Below, one piece after another: positions 33,725 to 44,496 of a stretch of DNA of 46,353 nucleotides. The first letter of the stretch is position 1. The number at the start of each line of letters is the position of its first letter. This stretch comes from Kutzneria sp. (GTDB taxonomy: Bacteria; Actinomycetota; Actinomycetes; Mycobacteriales; Pseudonocardiaceae). Location of the stretch: assembly GCA_019239965.1 (NCBI GenBank), contig JAFAZC010000133.1, positions 1-46,353 of the forward strand, in the 5' to 3' direction. Under the pieces are notes generated by a model, which was given only the letters and a program-made list of their open reading frames with translations, did not search any database and was not told the DNA's origin. The position numbers and the translations under genes are program-made.

Positions 33725-33817
33725 GGGCGTGTTCGGGAGACAGTTCATGAGCGACTCGTGCCAGGCAGGCGCCTGCTGGAGATGTTTGCCCCGCCGGCCG
33801 TACGGGAATACGCAGCC

Positions 33818-34234
33818 ATGTCCGTTACCAGCTCCGGTCACAGGGCGACCATGCCCTCCCAGGTGCGCGGCAGGCTGTCACTATTCGACCGGTTCGCCGA
33901 CCTGGTAGGCGGCATCACGTCGAGAGCGGCCTTCTTCTCGTTCTGCGTCGCCCTGGTGGTGCTGTGGGGGCCGTCGTATCTGATCTTCCGCAGTGCTGAC
34001 ACGTGGCAGCTGGTTATCAACACCGTGACGACGATCGTGACGTTCTTGCTGGTCGCGTTGCTGCAGAACACTCAGAAGCGTTCGGACGACGCGGTACAGC
34101 AAAAACTCAACGCGATCGCGAAGGGACTGGCCGACACGATGTACCGAGTCAGTGTCGGCGAGCAGCAGGATCTTGCCCGTGACCGCAAGGAGCTGTTGCG
34201 AGCGGTTGGGCTGGAGGACAGGGAAAGCAGTTGA
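33818..34234 (+). CDS. Low-affinity iron permease family membrane protein
   Basis: A 138-aa protein with two membrane helices: TSRAAFFSFCVALVVLWGPS and WQLVINTVTTIVTFLLVALL. The DTWQLVINTVTTIVTFLL to LLQNTQKRSDDAVQQKLNAI block is the hallmark of the low-affinity iron permease family (PF04120 type). The bacterial members are much shorter than yeast Fet4 and transport has not been shown for most. The ATG at 33818 is chosen, with an ATG at 33782 also in frame. A hemerythrin-domain gene follows by 36 bases, probably in the same transcript, which fits iron or redox handling. Confidence 0.82.
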   Translation: MSVTSSGHRATMPSQVRGRLSLFDRFADLVGGITSRAAFFSFCVALVVLWGPSYLIFRSADTWQLVINTVTTIVTFLLVALLQNTQKRSDDAVQQKLNAIAKGLADTMYRVSVGEQQDLARDRKELLRAVGLEDRESS

Positions 34235-34270
34235 ACCGGCGAGGCATTCGCGGCTCGAAGCAAGGAGAAC

Positions 34271-34834
34271 ATGATGGAAGGCGATGTTGTCGATCTGATC
34301 ATGCAAGATCATCGCGAGGTTGAGCGGCTGTTCGACGAACTGAAAGAGCACCCGGAGAAGCGCGAGCTGCTTGTACCGACACTGACCGCGTTGCTCACGG
34401 CGCACAGCCGTGCGGAGGAAGCCGAAGTGTATCCGGTGGCGCGAAACGAGGCCGGTGAGGCCGAGGAAGTCGCGCACAGCCAAGAGGAACACGCCGAGGC
34501 GGAGCGACTGTTGGCTCGCCTGGCCGAGATGGAACCTCGTTCCGCGGCCTTCGACGAGGCGCTGTCCGAACTCGTGGAAGCGGTAACCCACCACGTCGAG
34601 GAAGAGGAGACAACGGTGCTGCCGGGCATGCGCGAGCGACTGGACGACGAGCGCAGGGCGGAGCTCGGACGCGCGTTCGCGACCAGTCGTGAGCAGCACA
34701 TGGGCGAACGACCCGGCGAAGCGACCAGGGAGGAACTGCTGCTTCAGGCGCGCAATGCGGGCATCTCCGGCGCATCGACGATGTCCAAAGCGGAACTCGC
34801 CAAAGAGCTGAACAAGCAGACCTCAGGAAGCTGA
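34271..34834 (+). CDS. Hemerythrin HHE-domain protein with C-terminal SAP-like tail
   Basis: A 187-aa protein. Residues 8-120 form an HHE four-helix bundle with metal-ligand candidates His14 (MQDHREVERLF), His45 (TAHSRAEEAEVYP), His69/His74 (AHSQEEHAEAE), His107/108 and Glu112 (VTHHVEEEETTVLPGM), expected to bind a di-iron centre and sense or store O2, NO or iron. Residues 152-181 (TREELLLQARNAGISGASTM, then SKAELAKEL) match the SAP/Rho_N-like motif at the end of the 16267 protein. A di-iron sensor joined to a nucleic-acid-binding tail is unusual. It lies between an iron permease family gene and ligD. Confidence 0.85.
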   Translation: MMEGDVVDLIMQDHREVERLFDELKEHPEKRELLVPTLTALLTAHSRAEEAEVYPVARNEAGEAEEVAHSQEEHAEAERLLARLAEMEPRSAAFDEALSELVEAVTHHVEEEETTVLPGMRERLDDERRAELGRAFATSREQHMGERPGEATREELLLQARNAGISGASTMSKAELAKELNKQTSGS

Positions 34835-34937
34835 CACAAGGTAATTCCTGCCAGCGAAAGTCACCGGGCCGATCCGGTGCCGGGCGGGTCCGTCGCTCGC
34901 GGCGTTTGCCGGCCGGGCACCGCGGGAATCCGGAGGC

Positions 34938-36335
34938 ATGGCGGACCTGAAGGAATACCGTCGTCGGCGTGATGCCAAGCGTACTCCCGAACCGGTCCCT
35001 GAGGCTGTAGCGCTACTAGGCGGCACTGACGACACGTTCGTCATCCAAGAACACCATGCGCGCCGTCTGCACTACGATGTCCGACTCGAACGAGAGGGCG
35101 TGCTCGTATCGTGGGCGGTACCCAAGGGCCTGCTCATGAAGACCGGAACGGTGCGGTTGGCGGTACACACCGAAGACCATCCGATGGAATACGCCACCTT
35201 CGAAGGGACCATCCCCAAGGGAGAGTATGGTGCCGGCAGAGTATCCATTTGGGACAAGGGACGATACGACACCATTCGATGGGACGGCGACGAAATCGAA
35301 GTCGTTCTCCACGGCAGCCGTGTCGACGGACGGTATGTGTTCTTCCGCAAGTCGAGCGCGGAGGATCCCAGGGCCTGGATGGTGCGCAGGGCGGGCGCCC
35401 AGCGTATCGACCGGAAATCAGTGACGGCCGACATCGAGGGCCGCCAGCTGAAGGTGACCAACCTGTCCAAGGTCCTGTACCCGGCGACCGGCTTCACCAA
35501 GGCTGAGGTGATCGACTACTACCGGCGCGTCGCCCCGATCCTGCTGCGGCACCTGGCGGGCCGGCCAGTGACGTTCCGCCGTTATCCCGACGGTGTCGGC
35601 GCGCAGTCCTTCTTTGAGAAGGACGTGTCCCGGCACGCGCCCGACTGGGTGCGCACAATGCGCCTTCCGACCCCAGGAAGCGCGAAAGGCGCCGCGTCTG
35701 CGGATTTCGCCATGATCGACGATTTGCCGAGTCTCGTGTGGGCCGCCAATCTCGCGGCCATCGAGTTGCATGTTCCACAGTGGACCATCGGCGTCCGGGG
35801 CGGCAGACGACCTCCTGACCTCATCGTGTTCGATCTGGATCCCGGTGCGCCGGCCACGATAGTGGACTGCTGCAGGGTCGCCGAGATGATCAGGTACGTG
35901 TTGGCCACTGATGGGCTGACCGGTTATCCGAAGACAAGCGGATCCAAGGGATTGCAGCTCTACGTTCCGGTACGCGTGACCGCTGCCGGGCAGACGTCGC
36001 GGTATGCCAGAGCGGTCGCCGCTGGGTTGGCCGAGGAACATCCCGATCAGGTACTGGCCGTGATGGCGAAGGCACGCCGCACTGGGAAGGTGCTCATTGA
36101 CTGGAGCCAGAACAATCCCGCCAAGACCACGGTAGCGCCGTACTCGTTGCGGGCGCGCGAGGCGCCCACGGTGTCCACACCGGTGACGTGGCAGGAGGTC
36201 CAGCGTTGCCGTCGAAGGGAGGACCTCGTGTTCACGGCGGAGGACGTGCTTGATCGGATCGACGAACACGGTGACCTGTTGGCTGATCTGCACCGCGATC
36301 CGGGGCGTCTGCCCCGTCGAGGAAAGGCCGGCTGA
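34938..36335 (+). CDS. LigD-type 3'-phosphoesterase and polymerase/primase protein without a ligase domain
   Basis: A 465-aa protein for bacterial non-homologous end joining. Residues 30-150 are the PE domain, with ligands corresponding to the Pseudomonas enzyme: His39, His45, Asp47, Arg49 (EHHARRLHYDVRLE), His81 and Tyr85 (HPMEYATFEG). Residues 170-460 are the LigD polymerase/primase domain, with metal carboxylates Asp299 and Asp301 (VFDLDPG) and Asp388 (VLIDWSQNN). No ATP-ligase KxDG domain is present, so a ligase must come from elsewhere. PE before Pol is the reverse of the mycobacterial Pol-PE-Lig order. The ATG follows GGAGG. Downstream is the hairpin separating it from katG. Confidence 0.88.
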   Translation: MADLKEYRRRRDAKRTPEPVPEAVALLGGTDDTFVIQEHHARRLHYDVRLEREGVLVSWAVPKGLLMKTGTVRLAVHTEDHPMEYATFEGTIPKGEYGAGRVSIWDKGRYDTIRWDGDEIEVVLHGSRVDGRYVFFRKSSAEDPRAWMVRRAGAQRIDRKSVTADIEGRQLKVTNLSKVLYPATGFTKAEVIDYYRRVAPILLRHLAGRPVTFRRYPDGVGAQSFFEKDVSRHAPDWVRTMRLPTPGSAKGAASADFAMIDDLPSLVWAANLAAIELHVPQWTIGVRGGRRPPDLIVFDLDPGAPATIVDCCRVAEMIRYVLATDGLTGYPKTSGSKGLQLYVPVRVTAAGQTSRYARAVAAGLAEEHPDQVLAVMAKARRTGKVLIDWSQNNPAKTTVAPYSLRAREAPTVSTPVTWQEVQRCRRREDLVFTAEDVLDRIDEHGDLLADLHRDPGRLPRRGKAG

Positions 36336-36395
36336 GCAGCGTTGGTGTCCGCGAGATGGTCTTGCGGCCCCGTCGTGCTCGCATGGCCGCGAGAA

Positions 36396-36428
36396 GTCCA
36401 GGTCAGCCGCCATGCGGCTGACCTGGAC
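36396..36428. terminator. Bidirectional 15-bp perfect hairpin between ligD-like gene and katG
   Basis: GTCCAGGTCAGCCGC (36396-36410) and its exact complement GCGGCTGACCTGGAC (36414-36428) with a 3-base CAT loop. It lies 60 bases after the ligD-like stop and 8 bases from the katG stop. There is no T-run, which is common for actinomycete terminators. Confidence 0.8.
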
Positions 36429-36435
36429 AGTCGGA

Positions 36436-39130
<2,695 letters not shown>

Positions 39131-39158
39131 ACGCCGCAGTCTGGCCCACTTTCTGGAA

Positions 39159-39174
39159 CCAATCAAGTTGTTGG
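39159..39174. promoter_or_regulatory. AT-rich imperfect palindrome upstream of furA, candidate Fur box
   Basis: CCAATCAAGTTGTTGG, outer arms CCAA/TTGG perfect, inner part imperfect, 29 bases upstream of the furA start. It is the only AT-rich, dyad-like element there. FurA autoregulation at such a place is known in mycobacteria, but the match is not conclusive. Confidence 0.35.
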
Positions 39175-39295
39175 AGCCCCACGAGCACCCGTCACGGTAG
39201 GTTGACCGTTGTCGCTGAGAACAAGCGCGGCAGTCGTGAGTTCACAGTGCCGCATTGACCAAGGGCACCGCATGCTCCGGTGTGACGATGTGGGT

Positions 39296-39718
39296 ATGCA
39301 TCTGACTCAGATCCGACTGATCGTGTCCGACTTTTCGGCTATGGCCGCCTACTATCGCGACGTCATCGGCTTGGCCCCGCAATACGCTGAACCGAGCCCG
39401 CCGTACGCGGCGTTCACACCAGCTCATGGCTCCTCGCTGTGTCTGCATGAACGCGCTGATCTCGCCGGCGTTCTCGGCGAGACACTCGCCCCGGCACCAA
39501 CCGTCCCGGCCGATACCGTGATGATCGCGCTGCGCGTCAACGACCTTGCCGCCTACCTTGACGGTCTGACGACACGCGGCGGCCAGGTGTTGGCGGGACC
39601 GGTCGAATTCGGCGGGCGGATACGCAGCGCCTATCTGCGTGACCCGGAGCACAACCTGATCGAGATCCAGCAGTGGCTCCAGGTGCGTGACGGCGGTGAG
39701 ATCCCCTCGGCCGACTGA
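39296..39718 (+). CDS. VOC-superfamily (glyoxalase/dioxygenase fold) protein
   Basis: A 140-aa VOC-fold protein with paired beta-alpha-beta-beta-beta units: HLTQIRLIVSDFSAMAAYYRD at the start, MIALRVNDLAAYLDGL in the middle, and YLRDPEHNLIEIQQW at the end, the last carrying the usual metal-site Glu. Members are glyoxalases, fosfomycin/bleomycin resistance proteins or dioxygenases. Nothing distinguishes among these. The ATG at 39296 lies after a divergent gap from furA. No operon partner. Confidence 0.85.
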   Translation: MHLTQIRLIVSDFSAMAAYYRDVIGLAPQYAEPSPPYAAFTPAHGSSLCLHERADLAGVLGETLAPAPTVPADTVMIALRVNDLAAYLDGLTTRGGQVLAGPVEFGGRIRSAYLRDPEHNLIEIQQWLQVRDGGEIPSAD

Positions 39719-39890
39719 GACCGCCCGAACCGCGCAGGCCATGAACCGGGGGCGGCACGCCCGTCGGTTGTTCCGTCCGGGCTTTGGCGGGGGCCTGTCC
39801 GTACGGGTGATGTGGGCATGTTGTGCCGTCATGGGTCGACCGTGCCGATCGTCTCTCAGCCGCAGGCACTCACGAGAAAGGGGGCCCACT

Positions 39891-40334
39891 GTGAACACCG
39901 TGGTCCGTGATGACTTGGGCACGGCGGAGTCGCGGTTGGGTCAGCCAGCATGTGCGGGTCGTCTGGTGGTGGAAGAGGCGACGCGCTCGTCCCGGCTGGC
40001 TGGCCTAGTGCGCTGCGGCCTGTGTGGGCGTTGGATGGAGTCCCATTGGGTTCACGACCGGCCGGGCTATCGGTGTCGTCATGGTCACACCAGCGGTGAC
40101 CCGTGGCGGGACAGTGCGCCGGGCACCCTCGACTTGTTCGACGACCACCTCATCACCCGCATCGCGAAGCAGCTCACTGAACCCGCGTACCAAGCAGACC
40201 TCGATCAATTGGCGGCTTTCCTCCACGCCGGCGACCTGGTGATCTTGTGCACGCGGACCAGGCTTGCCGTCACAACCCGTCATCCATGCACCGAGCATGG
40301 CGACAGCGGCCCAGTCCCGGTCAGACGCCGGTGA
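39891..40334 (+). CDS. Protein with recombinase-type zinc beta-ribbon
   Basis: A 147-aa protein. LAGLVRCGLCGRWMESHWV, followed by GYRCRHGH, is the zinc beta-ribbon found in the C-terminal half of large serine recombinases (Cys-x2-Cys ... Cys-x-His/His). The catalytic serine-recombinase domain and the coiled-coil are absent. GTG 39891 follows AAGGGGG, so it may be translated. It could be the residue of an integrated element or a recruited stand-alone domain. Its 3' end overlaps the convergent DUF664 gene by 14 bases. Confidence 0.65.
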   Translation: MNTVVRDDLGTAESRLGQPACAGRLVVEEATRSSRLAGLVRCGLCGRWMESHWVHDRPGYRCRHGHTSGDPWRDSAPGTLDLFDDHLITRIAKQLTEPAYQADLDQLAAFLHAGDLVILCTRTRLAVTTRHPCTEHGDSGPVPVRRR

Positions 40335-40839
40335 CGCCGTCGATGCGTTCCCGGATCAGGTCGGCGTGGCCGCCGTGGCGGGCGTATTCGCCGATCATGT
40401 GCGTATAGATCCACCGAAGCGTCACCTGGCCGCCGAGGAAGGGGCTGGTCTGCTCGAGCTGCCGGCCGGCGCAGTTGGCGCGACCTTGGGCGATCTCTGC
40501 CTCCCAGGCCCGGCGGGCGATGTCGAACGAGATGTTCGTCGTGAGGTCGAAACCGCCGTTTGGGCCGTCTGGATCGGCGTGCGGGTCGTAGATGGGCGCG
40601 GTGTCCTCACCAACCAGGACTCGGCGGAACCAGTTGCGCTCGACCTCGGCCATGTGCTGCACCAACCCGAGAAGGGTCAACGGCGAGGGCGGCACCGAGG
40701 CCGTGCGCACCTGCTTCTCGGTAAGCCCGGCGCACTTGACCGCCAGGGTGGCGCGATAGAAGTCCAGCCAGCTCTCCAGCGTGGTGCGCTCGTCTGTGTC
40801 CAACGGTGGCATCGGCCGATCTGTCGTCACGTTCGACAT
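40321..40839 (-). CDS. DinB/DUF664 family protein
   Basis: A 172-aa DinB-like four-helix protein of the DUF664 (mini-circle) type: TLESWLDFYRATLAVKCAGL, LTLLGLVQHMAEVERNWFRR with the first metal His, and WIYTHMIGEYARHGGHADL with the later His pair. DinB-fold proteins bind a divalent metal and many act as thiol (mycothiol) transferases. The substrate is unknown. The ATG at 40839 is chosen, with another Met four codons earlier. It is followed upstream by the DUF1360 gene in the same direction, 48 bases away. Confidence 0.85.
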   Translation of the reverse strand: MSNVTTDRPMPPLDTDERTTLESWLDFYRATLAVKCAGLTEKQVRTASVPPSPLTLLGLVQHMAEVERNWFRRVLVGEDTAPIYDPHADPDGPNGGFDLTTNISFDIARRAWEAEIAQGRANCAGRQLEQTSPFLGGQVTLRWIYTHMIGEYARHGGHADLIRERIDGVTGV

Positions 40840-40886
40840 GATGGCATCCAACCCGGACAGCCCGAGCAGACCAGCGCCGAAGCCGG

Positions 40887-41408
40887 CTACGTACCGGCCT
40901 TCTCGGCCCCTTTCTTGGCAGCGTCATAGATCAACTGCAGGGTGTCAGACACGGCGACCGCCGTGAGCCCGGTGCATACCGTTCTGGCCACTCTCGGCGC
41001 GAACACGAACCCAGCGGTCAAACCGCTCGCGATCCAGACCGCGAGGCAGAACGGACAGGTCAACAGTTCCCCTGCGGCATGCTGGGCGCCGGTGCCGCGG
41101 GGCGATTCCATGACCTCGGCGTCGCCCGCTTGGCTTTCGTAACGGGCGAATGGAGCGCGAAGCGGACTGGTGACGGCGTCCTTTGACAGCAGCCTACTCA
41201 ATTTGTGTGTTGCCACGGACAGACGAACCGTGTCGGCCAGGCCGAACTCGGGGGGCGTCCTGCCAAGCTTCTTGGCCAGCAGGGCGGTACCCCCGCACAG
41301 CCCGCCATAAACCCCGAGAACGGTGAGATACCCACGCAACGGACGGCTGTGTTGTCCCCGGTACAGGTGTTCGACGCGCTTTGCCCAACGACGTGGTGAG
41401 AAGTCCAT
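40887..41408 (-). CDS. DUF1360 family membrane protein
   Basis: A 173-aa DUF1360 protein. SVATHKLSRLLSKDAVTSPL, followed by RAPFARYE, is the conserved cytoplasmic core. Hydrophobic segments YLTVLGVYGGLCGGTALLAK and CPFCLAVWIASGLTAGFVFA suggest two or three membrane helices, with a Cys pair in LLTCPFCLAVW. Function unknown. Family members are common in Bacillus and actinomycetes. The ATG at 41408 faces the molybdopterin oxidoreductase gene 123 bases away. Confidence 0.85.
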   Translation of the reverse strand: MDFSPRRWAKRVEHLYRGQHSRPLRGYLTVLGVYGGLCGGTALLAKKLGRTPPEFGLADTVRLSVATHKLSRLLSKDAVTSPLRAPFARYESQAGDAEVMESPRGTGAQHAAGELLTCPFCLAVWIASGLTAGFVFAPRVARTVCTGLTAVAVSDTLQLIYDAAKKGAEKAGT

Positions 41409-41531
41409 GGCGGCGGGTACCCGCAGGACGGACGGACCATTCGGAACGCGCAAAGCCCAGTCCAGGTGCGGCGGCAATCATCTCGCCGGCCATCGGCTTG
41501 GACAGTCGAGCGGGGGGAGGGAAGCGAGCAG

Positions 41532-43967
41532 ATGGCGGTGCGGGACGGGATCGGTGAGCCGTGGGGAACCAGAACCCCGTATGAGCCAGGGGAGCAGTGG
41601 CCCGTTCGGGTGGACGGCTTCCTCGATGGCGGACTGGACGTGTCGGAGGTGGATACCTGGGTGCCGTCCGCGTCAGTGCTGCACTCCAACGGCGACGCGC
41701 TGGACATCGCGGTCAAGGACGGGCGGATCGTCGGAGTGCGTGGCCGGGCACACGATCGAGTCAACCGTGGTCGGATGGATCCCAAGGACCTGTTCGGTTG
41801 GCAGGCTTCTCATGCCCGCGATCGGCTCACCCGGCCGTGGGTGCGCGACGGTGGCCGGTTGGTGGAGTCCGATTGGGACACAGCGATGGACACAGTAGTG
41901 GCCCGGAGTACCCAGCTGCTCAACGAACGTGGGCCAGGAGCGATCGGGTTCTACACCAGCGGGCAGCTGTTTCTTGAGGAGTACTACACCCTCGCTGCTA
42001 TCGCTCATGGGGCGATTGGCACCAACCATGTGGACGGGAATACCCGACTGTGCACGGCGACCGCGGCAGCGGCGTTGAAAGAGAGCTTCGGCTGCGACGG
42101 CCAACCCGGTTCCTACACCGATATCGACCACGCCGACGTGATAGTCCTGTACGGACACAACATGGCAGAGACCCAGGCCGTGCTCTGGGAACGGGTATTG
42201 GACCGGATGGCCGGGGCCAATCCCCCCGCGCTCGTCTGCGTGGACCCTCGGCCCACTCGGGTCGCCGAGGCGGCGACGGTACACCTGGCGCCGCTGCCTG
42301 GTACCAACGTCGCTCTGATGAACGCGATCCTGCACGAGATCATCGTCCACGGCTGGATCGACAAGGACTATGTGCGGGCGCACACCGTCGGCTATGACGA
42401 GCTGGAACACCTGGTCAGGGACTATTCTCCGGAGCGGGTGTCGAAGATCTGCCGGGTGCCAGCCGAGCGCATCCGCGCGGCCGCCGAGGTGATCGGTGGC
42501 GCGCAGCGCTTGGTGTCCACGGTGCTGCAGGGCTATTACCAGTCTCATCAGGCTACCGCCGCCGCGGTTCAGGTCAACAACGTCCATGTGATCCGCGGTA
42601 TGCTCGGCCGTCCCGGGTGCGGTGTGCTGCAAATGAACGGCCAGCCCACCGCTCAGAACACCCGCGAGTGTGGGGCCGACGGTGATCTTCCCGGTTTCCG
42701 TAACTGGGCCAACGATTCCCACATGGAGGAACTGGCGAGGCTGTGGAATCTCGAGGTGTCGCGTATCCCGCATTACGGTCCGCCGACCCACATCATGCAG
42801 ATGCTGCGCTACATCGAGCAGGGCAGCATCCGGATGCTGTGGGTGTCGGCGACGAACCCTGCGGTGTCGCTTCCCGAACTCGCACGGATCCGTTCCCTTC
42901 TCAGCCAAGAACGACTGTTCCTGGTGGTGCAGGACATCTTCATGACCGAGACCGCGGAGCTGGCCGACGTGGTGCTGCCGGCCGCGGGGTGGGCCGAGAA
43001 AGTGGGCACGTTCACCAACGCCGATCGTACCGTGCACTACTCCGGCAAAGCGGTCGATCCACCTGGTCAGGCAAAGCCAGATCTGGACATCCTCCTCGAC
43101 TACGCCCGCCGGATGGAGTTCCGCGACAAGGACGGAGCACCATTCCCATCGTGGACCGACGCCGAATCGGCTTTCTCGGCATGGCAGGAGTGTTCTGCGG
43201 GCAGGCCGTGCGACTACACCGGTCTGTCCTATGCGATGCTGCGCGAGCGTGGGATCCAGTGGCCGTGTGGACAGGACAGTCCGCAGGGAACGGAGCGGCT
43301 CTACGAGCACGGCCGGTTTTTCGCCAGCCCGGACGACTGTGAGGACTATGGTCATGACCTGATCACTGGCACTCCGGTCGAGCCAACCGAGTACCGTGCG
43401 CTGAACCCGGACGGCAAGGCCATCATCAAGGCTGCGGAGTACCTGCCGGCGCACGAGACGCCCAGCGCGGAACATCCGTTCGTGTTGATCACCGGCCGTA
43501 CCCTGTACCAGTTCCACACGCGCACCAAGACCGGCCGATCGCCGCAACTGAACGAAGCCGCCCGCGAGGTATGGGTCGAGATCTCCTCAGAGGATGCCCA
43601 GGCGCACGGAATTGGTGAGGGTGACCTTGTCGAGGTTCGCTCACCCCGGGGGAGGGTGCGGGCGTGGGCCCGGATTACCCGGATCCGGGAGGGTGTGCTG
43701 TTCCTGCCGTTCCACTACGGCTACTGGGACGCCGACGGTGAGCACGACCGGGCGGCCAATGAACTGACGATCACCATGTGGGACCCGGTGTCCAAACAAC
43801 CGCTCTTCAAGACCGCGGCCGCCGCGGTCACCCGAGTCGCCAGTGGCCAGGGCCCGGCGCCGGCACCGACTACCACCGCCTCTCGTCCGGTGGACCCCGT
43901 TCCCGAAACCACTGGCGGCGAGAGCGCCCTGGTGTGCGAGGTCTTCACCGACGGTGGTGCGGCATGA
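41532..43967 (+). CDS. Molybdopterin-dependent oxidoreductase (nitrate-reductase-like) without N-terminal Fe-S ligands
   Basis: An 811-aa bis-MGD oxidoreductase of the assimilatory nitrate reductase/formate dehydrogenase family. The Mo ligand is Cys174 in DGNTRLCTATAAAALKESFG. MNGQPTAQNTRECGADGDLP and the C-terminal MGD-binding FVLITGRTLYQFHT and LPFHYGYW blocks are intact. Normally a CxxCxxxC...C set near residue 48 binds a [4Fe-4S] cluster. Here those positions are Ser48, His51, Asp55 and Asp83. The flanking HSNGDALDIAVKDGRIVGVRG is otherwise typical, so the change is a true loss. Electron entry must differ from usual. No signal peptide. A 160-aa helical protein overlaps its stop by ATGA. 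The ATG follows GAGGGAAG. Confidence 0.88.
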   Translation: MAVRDGIGEPWGTRTPYEPGEQWPVRVDGFLDGGLDVSEVDTWVPSASVLHSNGDALDIAVKDGRIVGVRGRAHDRVNRGRMDPKDLFGWQASHARDRLTRPWVRDGGRLVESDWDTAMDTVVARSTQLLNERGPGAIGFYTSGQLFLEEYYTLAAIAHGAIGTNHVDGNTRLCTATAAAALKESFGCDGQPGSYTDIDHADVIVLYGHNMAETQAVLWERVLDRMAGANPPALVCVDPRPTRVAEAATVHLAPLPGTNVALMNAILHEIIVHGWIDKDYVRAHTVGYDELEHLVRDYSPERVSKICRVPAERIRAAAEVIGGAQRLVSTVLQGYYQSHQATAAAVQVNNVHVIRGMLGRPGCGVLQMNGQPTAQNTRECGADGDLPGFRNWANDSHMEELARLWNLEVSRIPHYGPPTHIMQMLRYIEQGSIRMLWVSATNPAVSLPELARIRSLLSQERLFLVVQDIFMTETAELADVVLPAAGWAEKVGTFTNADRTVHYSGKAVDPPGQAKPDLDILLDYARRMEFRDKDGAPFPSWTDAESAFSAWQECSAGRPCDYTGLSYAMLRERGIQWPCGQDSPQGTERLYEHGRFFASPDDCEDYGHDLITGTPVEPTEYRALNPDGKAIIKAAEYLPAHETPSAEHPFVLITGRTLYQFHTRTKTGRSPQLNEAAREVWVEISSEDAQAHGIGEGDLVEVRSPRGRVRAWARITRIREGVLFLPFHYGYWDADGEHDRAANELTITMWDPVSKQPLFKTAAAAVTRVASGQGPAPAPTTTASRPVDPVPETTGGESALVCEVFTDGGAA

Positions 43968-44446
43968 AACTCGGTATGGTCATTGGCGAGCTCCACCGCT
44001 GCGAGAACAAACTGGCCAGTCATCTTGCCGTCCTGGCCGACCGGCACCGCACCGACCACGAGATCCACCACGTCGCCCGCGACCTGATCACCTGGTCACA
44101 TCAGCACATTCGTCAGCTCAGCGACACCGGACACCGCTTCGGTCTGAACCTGGCCCAGGAACCCGGGCGGGATCCCGGCCTGCCGCGTGCGGTCAGGGAG
44201 AAACTGTCCCACTGGTTCGGGTGCCGACCCGAGCCAGGCCTGCTGCTGCTCGCCGACCTACGTCATCTGCACCTCGTCGCCGCTGAAGTCTCGCTGAACT
44301 GGGAACTGCTCGGTCAGGCCGCCCAGGCCACCAAGGACACCGAGCTGCTCGACCTGACCACGCGCTGCCACCCGGAGACCCTCCGTCAGATGCGCTGGGC
44401 CAACGCCATGCTCAAGGTCACGGCTCCGCAGGCCCTCACCAGCTGA
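43964..44446 (+). CDS. Unknown helical protein coupled to the molybdopterin oxidoreductase
   Basis: A 160-aa protein starting MKLGMVIGELHRCENKLASH. I do not recognise a named family. It reads as an all-helical, probably four-helix bundle with many His, Glu and Arg (RHRTDHEIHHVARDLITWSH; LLADLRHLHLVAAEVSLNWE), no signal peptide and no membrane helix. The ATG overlaps the oxidoreductase stop (ATGA), so the two are co-translated. Such a His-rich helical partner could be a maturation chaperone or a redox/metal-binding subunit standing in for the missing Fe-S cluster. This is inference only. Confidence 0.75.
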   Translation: MKLGMVIGELHRCENKLASHLAVLADRHRTDHEIHHVARDLITWSHQHIRQLSDTGHRFGLNLAQEPGRDPGLPRAVREKLSHWFGCRPEPGLLLLADLRHLHLVAAEVSLNWELLGQAAQATKDTELLDLTTRCHPETLRQMRWANAMLKVTAPQALTS

Positions 44447-44496
44447 TCACCTCGCGGGTTCACCGGTTTCGATCGTCGTGTGTGCGGGCACTGGTG

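Noticed and set aside
34871..34926. GGTGCC...GGCACC hairpin between the hemerythrin gene and the ligD-like gene
   Set aside because: The arms are separated by a long GC-rich loop and the pairing is unconvincing, so it was not called a terminator.
41673..43547. A 624-codon minus-strand frame opposite the molybdopterin oxidoreductase
   Set aside because: It has no recognisable motif and mirrors the intact oxidoreductase coding frame.
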